Source: Sanderia malayensis (Eukaryota; Cnidaria; Scyphozoa; Semaeostomeae; Pelagiidae). Taken from it: a stretch of 64,000 nucleotides of DNA. The notes under the pieces are model-generated. The model was not told the DNA's origin, did not search any database, and worked only from the letters and a program-made list of their open reading frames with translations. The stretch lies in the NCBI GenBank assembly GCA_013076295.1, contig RQOL01000699.1, positions 2,170,001 to 2,234,000 on the forward strand, read 5' to 3'. Made by a program: the position numbers and the translations under genes. Shown here one piece after another: positions 21,881 through 32,340 of the stretch. The first letter of the stretch is position 1. Each line of letters opens with the position of its first letter.

Positions 21881-22265
21881 CGTCTAAGTGGCACACGAGG
21901 CCTAAGCAAGAAAATTACATAACAATATATAAATACCAAACGGGTTTCAATAGCGAGTTTCTTTAGCAAAAACATACTCAAAATTTCATAAATTTTCAAG
22001 TGGAAACATAATTTAAACTAAATTATTGGCGTTTTAATTACTCCACTTCGAAAAATTTTTGTGAAAATTTTTTAAGGGACCTCTTCGCAGTTTTCTTTTA
22101 AAATTATTATAAAACAATGACATAGTTTAAATTATGTTTTTACTTGAAAATTTATGAAATTTTGAGTACATTTTTCCTAAAGAAACTCGCTATTAAAACC
22201 CTTTTAGTATTTATATGTTGTTACATATGTAAGTTTTCTTGATTGGCCTAGGCCACTTTTAGACG
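21881..22265. mobile_element. Foldback element with about 130-bp arms
   Basis: The left arm (21881-22003) and right arm (22142-22265) are inverted copies with about 85 percent identity by eye. Shared words include GGCCTAAGCAAGAAAA against TTTTCTTGATTGGCC, and ATAGCGAGTTTCTTTAG against its complement. The loop is about 140 bp. No target duplication was identified and there is no coding content. Confidence 0.7.
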
Positions 22266-24413
22266 CCATGTGCCTGGTGCCTGAACCTTCCTTGTATAGA
22301 TTGTACAACGGCTTTGTGGCTTGTCTAAGGAGAGCCCCAATCCAGTTTTAACATTTTCTGCCCCAGCATTAAAGTTCCTTCATTATTTGACTGCTAAATG
22401 TCTATTTATAAACCCATGGGCGCAAAATAAATTACTTCACTGATCAAATACTTTTGATTGGAGAGCACAGTTTTCTTGGCCTAACAATTTCAAATGTATC
22501 TGTCAACTCTTTCAAAACCAATTTCGTTAGACTACCATAAGAATATCAGAATAACAATGATTGAAGAATGGCGCTTTTGAAAATTAAGAAGTTCTACATA
22601 CCAAAAGCCTTTGCGAGGCTTGCATCCTGAGATTTCTCAAGTCACTACGATTTCCATAATCCTCAATTCAAAATTATCCGTGTGTAACAAATACGTTTAA
22701 AAATATGTAACGTGCAGTGTTTGCATAAACCTGGAAACATTTATTTTTCAAGGTTCATCAGGTCAGCCAGCTCCCTGGAAAGTTGGACACGGGCAGTGAA
22801 ACATTTATCAGATAATTTTAAAAAGTCTGCTTTGCAGGCCTCAGGACAAATAAGTTGGGGATACATACATAATTGATAAGAAATAAAAACCTATTCAAGT
22901 CAGTGTCAATCTGAAAAATGCTCGCTGTACTGTACTAAATATACTGAAAAAATCCAAACATATAGCGGGGAATTTGAACGATAAAAGGCTTTTGATTGCA
23001 AAAGTATTTTTTCAAACAATAAAAACAAGTGAACGACAGTTTACTCAGTCAATTAAACCCGTAGGATCTTATTTTGATTTTGGAGACATTATATTTTTTA
23101 AAAGCCTTTTGTTATTATAAAAGAGAAGAGCTTAAGAGTTACCTTGCGTGCTTTCTTCAGCTTTTCTTGGCACGTTTCTTGTCTTTGAAAATAGAACACA
23201 AAATCTATGTTGTGCACAAGCGTTGTTGAAAAAGAGAAATGTTTTCCAGAAAGCTTGTGGTTGTACAGTGAGCAACAATCTGTATTTAAATTATACTACT
23301 TGGAAAAAAGTTATTTTGATATTATTAACATTTGAATAAACAATTATTTTGAAGAATATTCAATGTTTTTACGGGAATGTGAGAAAAAACTACGACAATG
23401 AAGTTATTTTGAGCAAGTTATTTTGAAAACATTCATATGTGAATAAAAATTTATTTTGATAAATAAGTCTATATTTTACGGGAATATGTAAGACAATATA
23501 TAAAGAATACAATTCAACCTTTTGTATGATTTGATAGCATGACTTCATTGAAAAACAGTGGGATCTTTTACATCAATCAAAGGTATCAGTCAGAAATAGA
23601 CAATATGAAATTACTTTATATATAAATATTCCTTAGTCGCCTGGTCACTAAGATTAAAATCAACTTTTGACAATGTCTCTGTGTGATTTTAATCCTTTCA
23701 GCGACCCTATTTGGAAATGGCAATTCAAACTTTGTGAACATAACAGCTGAGTTCCTGCAAAAGTGTTTTGACCACTTATCTTTTTAATCTTCACCATCTT
23801 CAAACCTGGATACAAAGGTTAATGGAGTTTAGTCTTCAGGCTTGAAAAGCATTTATTTCAGCGCATTTCATCCATAAACTTTGGCAACAGTTTTAATTAT
23901 CACAGCCACCTGTGTTTTTTGTAATGAAAAAAGTGGTGTTTCAATTCATATTCATTAAGTAATTGAAATTAGCGACGTTTGCTTAAAATTTCACAAATAA
24001 AAGACTCCTCGTGAACCAAGATTGCTTTTCAAGTCATGTTTACCAGTTGCTTGTCAACTCATGCTTAGGCCTATTAAAATGGTGCAATGCTAAAATGAAG
24101 GAATCCTTGGGCAGAAGAATAAAAAATAGCAATAAGAATAAAAATAAAAATAAGAATAAATGAAAATTGTATCAAAAATTGTTCAGTGCAACCAGGCATT
24201 AAGTGCGTGCACATATATACTCGTGTGCTTGAACATTCTTGATTAATAACAAACAGATCAAGATACTCATTTATTGATAAGGTAAATGTGTAAATATGTT
24301 GTCATTCTTGTTTATTTTAAGAAAAAGACGAATCTTCAAAGTTATAAAATCGCTACATAATCACGGTAAAATCGCAAGTGAAAAAAGTGAAATGAAATTT
24401 CTCATTAAAGTTA

Positions 24414-27400
24414 TTATACCTCCGAGGTTTCGTTTTGGCTGAGAAGTCCTTTTTGCAGAATGGTCGTGAGGGTTTGTTCTGAAAAATTCTGATCCCCGGG
24501 AATAAACTTCTGCAACTGTTGCTGGCAAAGCATGATCAGAGTTTGTTGAAGTTGAATCATCAGCGAATCCTTTTGTTGAGATGATTTCGTATTGTCTTTA
24601 ACCAGCTTTTCTACATCTGCCTTTATCGAGGCTACATTAAACAAAAGTATAGGTTGTGATGTAAATAAAAGTGTGAGGTCATAAATATAAAGACGTCATC
24701 TTAATTTCAATCAAGAGAATAAAAGCAAAACTACCGTGGCTGATTTGGAAAAAATGCCGCGTTTTTTGGAAAAGCGCGGTGAAATATGCGGTGAAATGTG
24801 CGGCCGCACTTTGTAATGTGCGGCCGCATCTTTAATGTGCGGCCGCACATTTCACCGCGTTTTTCACCGCGCTTTTCACCGCGCTTTTCACCGCGTACTA
24901 GAAAATTATAGTTCCCCATTCCAGTCCGTAATTTACTAATGCTGGTCTGTAATATTGATCATATGTATTGTGCGGCCGCATGGCATGTTGCAACATATAG
25001 AATATGAAAACTTAGTCCTAGGCCCACCTAGTATCGTCCATATTCAAAACAAAGAGAAATTACCTTTGAAAAGTTGCTGTTTGTGTGAGAAGATGGACTA
25101 GCTTTAAAATAAAATCTTAATCTAAGTAGTTAAACAAGACACCCGTCTTAAACGTATCTCGTGTTGTGTACATGCAGGACAATTTACATTTTTTTGGTTT
25201 TTTGTCAAAGTTGTGAACTGAATAAGTTGGAAAGTACGTCAGTTGGTTGTATGAGTATATCTGAGCTAGATACTAGATTTTTACGAAGCGTTTATATATC
25301 ATAAGGTGACTACGGATTAATTTGCGTGCCTTTTTCAGTTCCTATTTCTACTTATTTATTTATGTCATTCATGGGCCTGACATTTGCTTCATCGCGTTCA
25401 CGTTCGCGTTCTCCTGCCATTTTCTTTTCCCACGAGGCCACGAGGAACGCTGGGTGCAACTGTATTTGTGCTTGGTTTTTGCAGGGTTGCAATTTACTGA
25501 CTGGGTGTAACATGAAACTCCCATTGAAATGCCCAATTAAAGTCATTTTGAGGACCAAAAAAGTGGATTTGCGAGAAAAATCATCGTGCAATAAAACAGT
25601 CGCCATTCTCATAACAACGCGGCAAAAAGCGCGGTGAAATATGCGGCCGCACATTGTAAAGTAGGGCCTTACATGCCACAGCGTTTTTGATAAAAAAGCG
25701 GTGAAATGTGCGGTGAAATGTGCGGCCGCATATTTCACCGCGCTTTTCCAAAAAACGCGGCATTTTTTCCAAATCATCCACGGTACAAAACTGTTTCTTA
25801 GATTATTACTACATTGCCCCCCCCCCGCCCTAGAAGGGCCTAACATAATTTAATCATAGGACTATTAACGAAGTAGACTTAACCACGAAAACTGGACAAT
25901 TCTGTTGTCTTAATAAAAGAGTCAAAACCTGCTACTTACTGATATCGTTGGCAAAACCTGACATTGTTTTTTGAATATCTGCGACTTTGGACGTCAAATT
26001 GGCCAGGTAAGAATGGATATCTTCGTTTGAATTCTTCTTGACATGATGAAAATGCGAGCCAACAGATGTCAGCTTATCTTTGACGATATGATCTAGACAG
26101 AGGAGAGAAATGGAAATTGGAAACTTGTAAATCACTTGTTGTTATGAACACGAAATGGCATGAAAATACCTAATAATTATAATAACAATAATAGAGTCAC
26201 CTGAGGATTGTCTTAAAGTAAGACATGAAACTGCCAGTAGCAGAATAAAAGAGTTTTTTCTTTGTTTGTTTACTAATAACAATAATAGGAAATCAAGACC
26301 AGTGTAACGTAGTTTCAACTTGGAACAGCACCTTATCAATCCGCACATTTGACTGAAAAACGGATTTAAAAGGTGGAGTGTTGACCCACGTTGAATGAAA
26401 ACCTTGGATACAACTAACTTGGAAACGCAAAAAAATCTTTTTTGTGGAAACCTGACAAAGTAAGAACATACCTTGAAGCTCTGTTGCTAACTGGTTGGTT
26501 ACAACAGCACTTGAAACTAAAAAAAAGCAAAAAATGTCAAACAATTAGAATACAAATCTAATATAAAACAAATACTGGAATTAAAATCATTTCAACATCT
26601 AATTTTAGCGAATTACCGTGGCTTTCGGCAGTCGGCGTCGAAGTTTCTCGAAAACTAACATTTTCTTCATACATTTGTTGATCACATGATTCAGACACTG
26701 CAATCCCATCATCCAAATCAAATACTTCATGACATTGAGCAAGATCTTCTTCACTAAATACCGGAGCCTCGACATCCGAAGCATTTTCTTTCAATTTCAC
26801 CCCGAAAATTACCTGACAACCGATAATTTCTTTCAGCTGTACCGAAGGAATGACTTCTCGAAGAATTGTCACGCATCTCTTCGGCTTTTCTATGCCAAGT
26901 TTTTCCATCAATAGGTCAAATATCGGTCCAGCATTTTCACAATGCGAAGTTTCTGTAGGCTCCATGACTTCTCGCAACCTTGATTTTGTAAAGAGTAAAC
27001 AGAGGCTTAAAAAGTAGCAAACATTTTTCCTTCAAAAATCAAATATTTACGCAAATCATGGGTGTTTGCGAATTCACTCTAAACTCGACAAGAAATGGTT
27101 TTCAACGCAAGAAGTTATCTACCAGAGAGAAACTTTTCGCAGCCAAGAATTCTGAGGACGAAATCCACTGTCAATTCTCACGCCCCAGATTAATCCATCC
27201 GCTGAGCCTTTTAGTCTGATATCCACGTTTGGATGAGCTCTTTTGACAAGTCTTGCTGCTTTAGCATCTGGAATATGCTTGCCAAATCTCTTCTTTATCA
27301 TTGCAGTGATAACTTTGATGCGTTCTCGCCGACTTGGATCCGACAACAAGGCCTTTTGCAGCCTTCAAAATAAATAATGACACCTGTGTTTACTTGCGTG

Positions 27401-29084
27401 TTACGATGTCTCAACAAAGATACAGCACGACTAGAGGCACTTCAAACACACTTGATAAGAAAATAAAAACAATAAGAAACATTCAAACTTGTTTATGAAA
27501 CAATAAAACACCCAGACACTATAATTCTCATTTGAATAATAAATAAATAAAATATAAAGCAACAATCAATGAGTTAAAAAAAATGCTTAATAAATGGGTG
27601 TAGATAATGACTTACCATGCAACAATAAGTTTATTGGCAGCAGAATCACTGTATTCTGTTTTGATTGTGCTAAGGGAAGTCATTGTGCTTGCTGCTGATT
27701 GAACAGAAGAATGACCAAGAGAGGCATCCTTGAACTTAATGCCAACATAGAATGCAATTCTCGTAAAGGTTTTTCTCGGTATGTTTGGAAATACCATCTT
27801 GACGGCAGAAATTGCCATGTGAACCGATGCTTGTCCGACATGCTGTGTGAGGGCATGGTGAACATCAGAGCATCGCTCCTTTCCTGTCGGGTTCATTTCC
27901 ATGGATGATTCAATCCTAAACAAATAAACAATGTCATTTTAATATACAGAATTCAATACAAAAATATAAAAAATCATTTGATTGATTGCATGAGCATTTT
28001 AAGCAGCATTGAAAGCTACAGGGGGAGGGGGGCAAAAGAAAATAAGTGAAACCCCACAGAAGGTAGATGGAATATGCACCTCCCTTGATCTGGCAGTCTT
28101 GCTAGCAATTAATGTAATTTGATATCTTTTAATTTGTTTAAAATTTTAATTTCAAAAGGACCTTGGATGATAACAGTTTCTATGTAAGGTGACCAGGTTT
28201 TCCTGCATAATCATAGATTATTATTATCATTATAAAAAAAATTTACAAACAAGTGCGCTATGACTTCAACCTACCAAAGAACTGCCTTGTCAAGCCATTC
28301 TTTGTCCTTGGCACTAATTGCCAATTTCCCCTGATCAGCTCGAAACGAGATGCCACAGAACCAACGATTTCTATCCGATCTCCGTAAATATGATTTGGGG
28401 AATGCCCTTTTAAGCCAAGCTCTTGTCTTCCGCTTCTTGCTGCCAAACTCTTTCTGTATTAAAGCAATCAGAATCTTGCAATCAACCTTTCCATAATCAT
28501 CTTCAACAAGAATCTCTCTCAACCTGAAAGAAAGGCAAAAATCCGGCCCATGTAACTTTGTAGCGTAACATACAAAGGGGGTGTGGCACGTTTCCCTTCC
28601 CTTCAAGGGGGCGCGCCGAGAGACAAGGTATACATGATCATGACGCGACGCCGAACCGAAGCCCTTTTGGGCAATCAATATTTTTAAAATTTCCACACCA
28701 GATGCATATATTGAGACAGGCCTATATCATGCCTGCGTAGTTGAATAATATGTTTATTTCCTACCATTGAACAATGACTGATTCGTTAACATTTCGATCG
28801 GGCACATCAAGATGGCTACCACCATACTGAGATAGGCCTGATACCATGCTAATCCCTTCTTCAACCACGTTTGGACAAAATTCAACTTCATTATCATCAT
28901 CTTCGTTAGCCTCTTCGTTTGCTGGCCTTCTTATCCCATCCCCAGTTGCAAGAGTTAGTCCGGTAGGAACATCTTTCAGATCACTTCTCAAAGTTACCGG
29001 GTCGGAAGCAGATGCCAGAACAACCAGATCAGTTGGCAAACCGTCCGCAGATATTCTCGACACTGGATCTTCTCGGTTCGCCAT
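24414..29084 (-). CDS. Protein with four RFX-like winged-helix repeats and C-terminal coiled coils
   Basis: Eight exons in transcript order: 29084-28765, 28523-28275, 27915-27616, 27362-27123, 26978-26617, 26516-26472, 26092-25940, 24631-24414. The phases agree, giving about 628 residues. The first exon is acidic and disordered. Exons 2-5 are each one copy of a domain of about 60-70 residues plus a linker. Each copy starts at a Trp codon split TG|G by the intron, continues with a helix, then a basic helix ending in (V/A)(F/H)P, then R-rich turns and a final (F/Y/W)xGI/V strand. This is the layout of RFX DNA-binding domains, down to VQWL at the first repeat. The last exons predict coiled coil, with Q-rich IQLQQTLIMLCQQQLQKF near the end. 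The role is unknown; a DNA-binding or chromatin protein is inferred. The last intron carries a transposon. Confidence 0.78.
24733..25793. mobile_element. TIR element of about 1.06 kb with GCGGCCGC-rich ends
   Basis: The left TACCGTGG, then ATTTGGAAAAAATGCCGCG, matches the complement at the right end, CGCGGCATTTTTTCCAAAT then CCACGGTA. Long arms follow, dense in GCGGTGAAATGTGCGGCCGC words (left to about 24900, right from about 25615). Flanked by TA. It lies inside the last intron of the RFX-like repeat gene. Short open frames inside are only translations of the repeats; no transposase is seen. A free-standing word of the same kind, TGTGCGGCCGCATG, occurs inside the element near 24970. Confidence 0.75.
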
Positions 29085-29525
29085 TTTCCTCTTCAAAAAA
29101 AACAACCCAGCCCACGACAGCAAACTAGACCGGATGCGGGATGGTTTCGTTTCATCCGGGATACCAAAACTTTTGTTCCAAAATATCCACTGAGAGCCGA
29201 GGTCAAAACCTATTGATAGCTACGATGGCATATATAATAATAATAATAACTAGCTGTTGACATTGTTAAAATGAGTGCTGTTGGGATGTAAAAGAAATAA
29301 TCAGGACTAAAGCATCTAGCAATTGATTAAAAGATCAAATTTTAAATCGATAACCGAATATTTTGCTGTGCCGGCCAATTTCAAATGTGGCATGGCATGA
29401 CGCTTGTTTGTAGAGCGTAACGGCAGATGACTAATATCAACGAGTGAAGGATGACTAGTACGAGTATGTCTGGTGCATTGATTTCTTTGACCTTATGATA
29501 TTCTCTGCTACCAGGAAGCACTCCC
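29085..29525. other. Shared 5' region upstream of the RFX-like gene, no gene seen
   Basis: Directly upstream of the minus-strand start at 29084. It contains a short TAA-type microsatellite (ATAATAATAATAATAA near 29231) and no coding sequence. The gene pair RFX-like (minus) and TCTP (plus) diverges across about 1.3 kb. Confidence 0.4.
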
Positions 29526-29590
29526 GTAGAGTACCGGTAACTTACCTGCATACTAAGCTCGAGACCACGGGTTCAAAACCTGATGAGACC
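29526..29590 (+). repeat. Possible tRNA-derived SINE head
   Basis: TAGAGTACCGGTAACTTACC resembles an A box region, and ACGGGTTCAAAACCTG resembles a B box, spaced as in a tRNA. The stems pair poorly, so this is more likely a SINE or tRNA relic than a working tRNA gene. The same GTTCAAAACCTGGT word occurs, reversed, at about 37095. Confidence 0.35.
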
Positions 29591-29631
29591 ATCTAATTTG
29601 TGTTTTGATAAACATTGATAATTTAAATTTC

Positions 29632-30236
29632 CTGGTGGGCGCGTATGCGCAGTACCACATATAGGCCACTGAGCAGGAGTATGCATGACGTAATGCCTCT
29701 GACAGTGTCAGGTGTATCAGGATTAGGGTTAGGCTTAGGGTTGGGGTTGGGGTTAGTGTGGCCTAAAGGTGGGCGTGCATGCGCAGTATCATATATAGGC
29801 TACTGCGCAGGAGGATCTTTGATGTATTGTTATCCACAGTGTATGGTGTGGGGATTAGGGTTAGGCTTATGGCTGGGGTTAGGGTTAGGGTTAGTGTGGC
29901 CTAAAGGTGGGTGTCCATGCGCAGTAACATATAAAGGCTTCTGCGCAGGAGGATCTATGATGTATTGGTATCCATAGTGTATGGTATGAGGATTAGGGTT
30001 AGGCTTAGAGTTAGGGTTAAGGCTAGGGTTAGAGTGCCGTAAAGGTGGGCGTGTATGCGCAGTACCATATATATGCCACTGCGCAGGAGCATGTATGACA
30101 TAATGCTACAGACAGTGTCTGATGTATCAGTCAGGATTAGGGTTAGGGTTAGAATTGGGGTTGACGTCAGGGTTAGAGTGCCCTAAAGGTGGGTGTGTAT
30201 GCGCAGTACCATATATTTGGGTTACTGCGCAGGAGT
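29632..30236 (+). repeat. Telomere-like minisatellite, four units of about 133-144 bp
   Basis: Each unit has a hairpin TGCGCAGTACCATATATAGGC followed by (T/C)ACTGCGCAGGAG, a spacer of about 40 bp, and then 5-7 copies of TTAGGG or close variants (TTAGGC, TTGGGG, TTAGAG). Units begin near 29636, 29769, 29907, 30044 and 30188 (the last partial). TTAGGG is the usual animal telomere repeat, so this is an interstitial, decayed telomere-like array in a compound repeat. It ends about 165 bp before the TCTP start codon. Confidence 0.85.
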
Positions 30237-30297
30237 AGCCATACAAGTTTCTGCGAAGTCGCACTCCCAATCTTTAATGCGCAGGAGACTTCAGGAA

Positions 30298-30310
30298 AAC
30301 TTTCCTTTTT
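30298..30310 (+). promoter_or_regulatory. Possible 5'TOP initiator of TCTP
   Basis: CTTTCCTTTTT, about 95 bases before the TCTP start codon, resembles the 5' terminal oligopyrimidine tract that makes TCTP mRNAs respond to mTOR in other animals. Only the sequence resemblance is seen; the transcription start is unknown. Confidence 0.35.
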
Positions 30311-30400
30311 AGTCCGATAAACCTCTGGGTTGTGTCATCGGTTTTGTCCATTTGTTTTAATTACCAAAATATCACTCACATCCCAAAGTAAATTTGCAAC

Positions 30401-31814
30401 ATGATTATTTACAAGGATGCTATTACAGGTAAACTACTTTTCATCATGACTATTCACTCCGGGATACACAAAATTTGTCTTTATAATTGCATTTAAATAA
30501 CCTATACTTACTGTGTATCTATATAAATTTTTTCTCATGTATGATACACTTTTAAGTAATTGGCTATATGTTTCTTTCATATTAAATATGCCCATTTCCT
30601 ATATAATTGAGATTTGATGAGAATTTTATAGTATAGATGTTTTTCTTGTCATTCAAACTCTTTAGGCCCATCAACCAACAACACCCTATTTCCAATTTTT
30701 ATCTTGTCAGGAGATGAACTCTTCTCAGATTCATACAAAATTGAGGTTGTTGACGACATTCTGTATCATGTTTACGGAAAGGTAAATGAGCACTTATTTA
30801 TTCCCATTAATTTCATTCATCTGTTTACATTTTTATGTGAATACATTTCATTTGTTTTATTCCATTCACTCTCCTATGTATAGTCTTTAATGCACTCTTC
30901 GTCTTGGTGTGCTTTATACTACCATAGTATATTGTTTCTATGCCTTTTACAAGTATTTATTTTCCATACTAGTTCGTAAAAGAGTCATCAGATGATTCAA
31001 ATATTAATATTGGGGCAAACCCTTCAGCAGAAGAGGAGCAGGAAGGCTTTGAAGCAAATGTGACAACCGGAATTGACGTATGCCTTGCTAATCGACTTGT
31101 AGATTCCTCAATGACAAAGTCTGATTATAAAAAACACGTCAAAGCATTTTCTAAGGCCCTTCTTGCCAATGCCAAGCCTGAAAGAGCTGAATTCTTGAAA
31201 GCCAATCTGCCCAAAGCGGTGGCAAAATTTTTGGAATCCTTCGACGATTATTCTCTTTTCGTTGGGGAAAGTGTCCAGGAAGGTGGAACTGTTGTTTTGT
31301 GCAAGTATGCTGACAACTGTATAATTGGCAGCACGGTTGATGTCTGGGTCTGGAAAGATTCTGTGGTTGAGGAAAAACAAGTAAGTCTGCTTGCTCTGAA
31401 AATAATTTTGTTAATTCTTTCTTTTATAAAGATACTCATGATTGAATATGTTGATTCGGGCATAATCAAATATGTGTTTGATTTAATATTAAATCAAAAT
31501 TAAAAACTGTATATTCAATCGCAAATTCCAGCGATCATCATCAGAGTAATGATCGCTCCATAAACTTCCAAGAATGTTCTTCCAATCTGAATATGAAATT
31601 AAAAAAGGCCCGTTTGAAAAAGAAAAAAGTATATCGTATTGAGAATTAAAAGTATTTGAAGACTCTGTTGATGATCGCTGGAATTTGCGATTGAATATAC
31701 AGTTTTTAATTTTGATTTAATGCTAAATCAAACATGTGGAAGCTTCTTGTATTACTTTTTGCAATACTCATGATTGCATTCATAACTTATAATATTTTAT
31801 TTCTATTTTAGTAA
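30401..31814 (+). CDS. TPT1: Translationally controlled tumour protein (TCTP)
   Basis: Exons: 30401-30428, 30711-30781, 30973-31380 and a last exon starting at 31812 whose first codon is the stop TAA. The spliced frame gives 169 residues (human 172). It starts MIIYKDAITGDELFSDSY, the TCTP signature of the N-terminal region, and continues with the acidic flexible loop, GIDVCLANRL, the helical hairpin (YKKHVKAFSKALL) and the core strand YSLFVGE. TCTP is an abundant cytosolic protein linked to growth control, translation elongation and mast-cell or stress signalling. The final intron holds a 260-bp foldback MITE. If that intron were retained, the frame would add 11 residues before another stop at 31501-31503. 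Confidence 0.93.
31475..31734. mobile_element. Palindromic MITE in the last TCTP intron
   Basis: TGTTTGATTTAATATTAAAT and about 50 further bases are repeated in reverse at 31661-31734 with very few mismatches. The shared part includes CAATCGCAAATTCCAGCGAT. The loop is about 110 bp. It has no coding frame and no clear target duplication. Confidence 0.78.
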
Positions 31815-32340
31815 ACAAATGATACTTTTTATGCTGATACAAGGAGAAGATGCTGGCATAATTTAATTCAAATTCATCACTTCAATTTTTTGAAATGGAC
31901 TATATTGAATTTCAGTTAGCTTGATTGGCAAGTAATTCCAATACATGTCATTCCAAACAATATCAACTAAAACATAAATTTTTGAGCATGTTATATTTGT
32001 CTCTGTCTTCCTCCTGACTTTCTAACCTTCCAGCCACATCAGAATTTAATTGAAAATTGCTGTTGAGACCTATGGCTTCTGAAAGGTCAAAAAGGAGCAT
32101 TGAATTTCAGTCACTTTGATATGTACAGGCTTGGTATATGAGACAGAGGGTCAATATTTATAAGAAACTGTGGAAAGACATTTAATCCCTGTAGCTTTAA
32201 TCCTATCTAATCCCAAGAATTTTAAGCACTCTAGGGGTGAAAAAGGAATTATATTGAGCTTTGTTAAAAAGTTGGATAAACAGATGCAAAAAAACATAAA
32301 GTAAAGGAGAGGCTTTTGTTGAAGTTAATTTATATTTCAA
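31815..32340. other. Intergenic, TCTP 3' UTR, no gene seen
   Basis: Holds the rest of the TCTP transcript and the promoter of the next gene. No AATAAA of convincing position and no family-like coding sequence were found. Confidence 0.4.

Larger units (their letters stand above)
19289..24413. other. 5-kb gene-free stretch rich in MITE remnants
   Basis: No exon with family resemblance is visible on either strand. It separates the 5' end of the mosaic ZP gene from the 3' end of the RFX-like repeat gene, both on minus. It contains the nested MITEs at 20976-21549, a small hairpin at about 21769-21829 (AACCTTGAACCCAGG against CCTGGGTTCGAGGTT), the foldback at 21881-22265, a degenerate tandem duplication at about 23308-23490 sharing TTTTACGGGAATNTG, and an A-rich tract near 24115-24165. 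The ZP gene promoter should lie just above 19288. Confidence 0.5.

Noticed and set aside
25322..25846. Open frames of 60-164 codons on both strands
   Set aside because: They lie within the TIR element at 24733-25793 and reflect its GCGGTGAAATG repeats.
29645..29977. 110-codon glycine/leucine-rich open frame
   Set aside because: It is the translation of the telomere-like minisatellite (GLGLGL runs from TTAGGG variants).
29632..30236. Possible CRISPR array because of regularly spaced repeats
   Set aside because: The units are about 137 bp with the spacer also repeated, in a eukaryotic genome without cas genes. It is a minisatellite.
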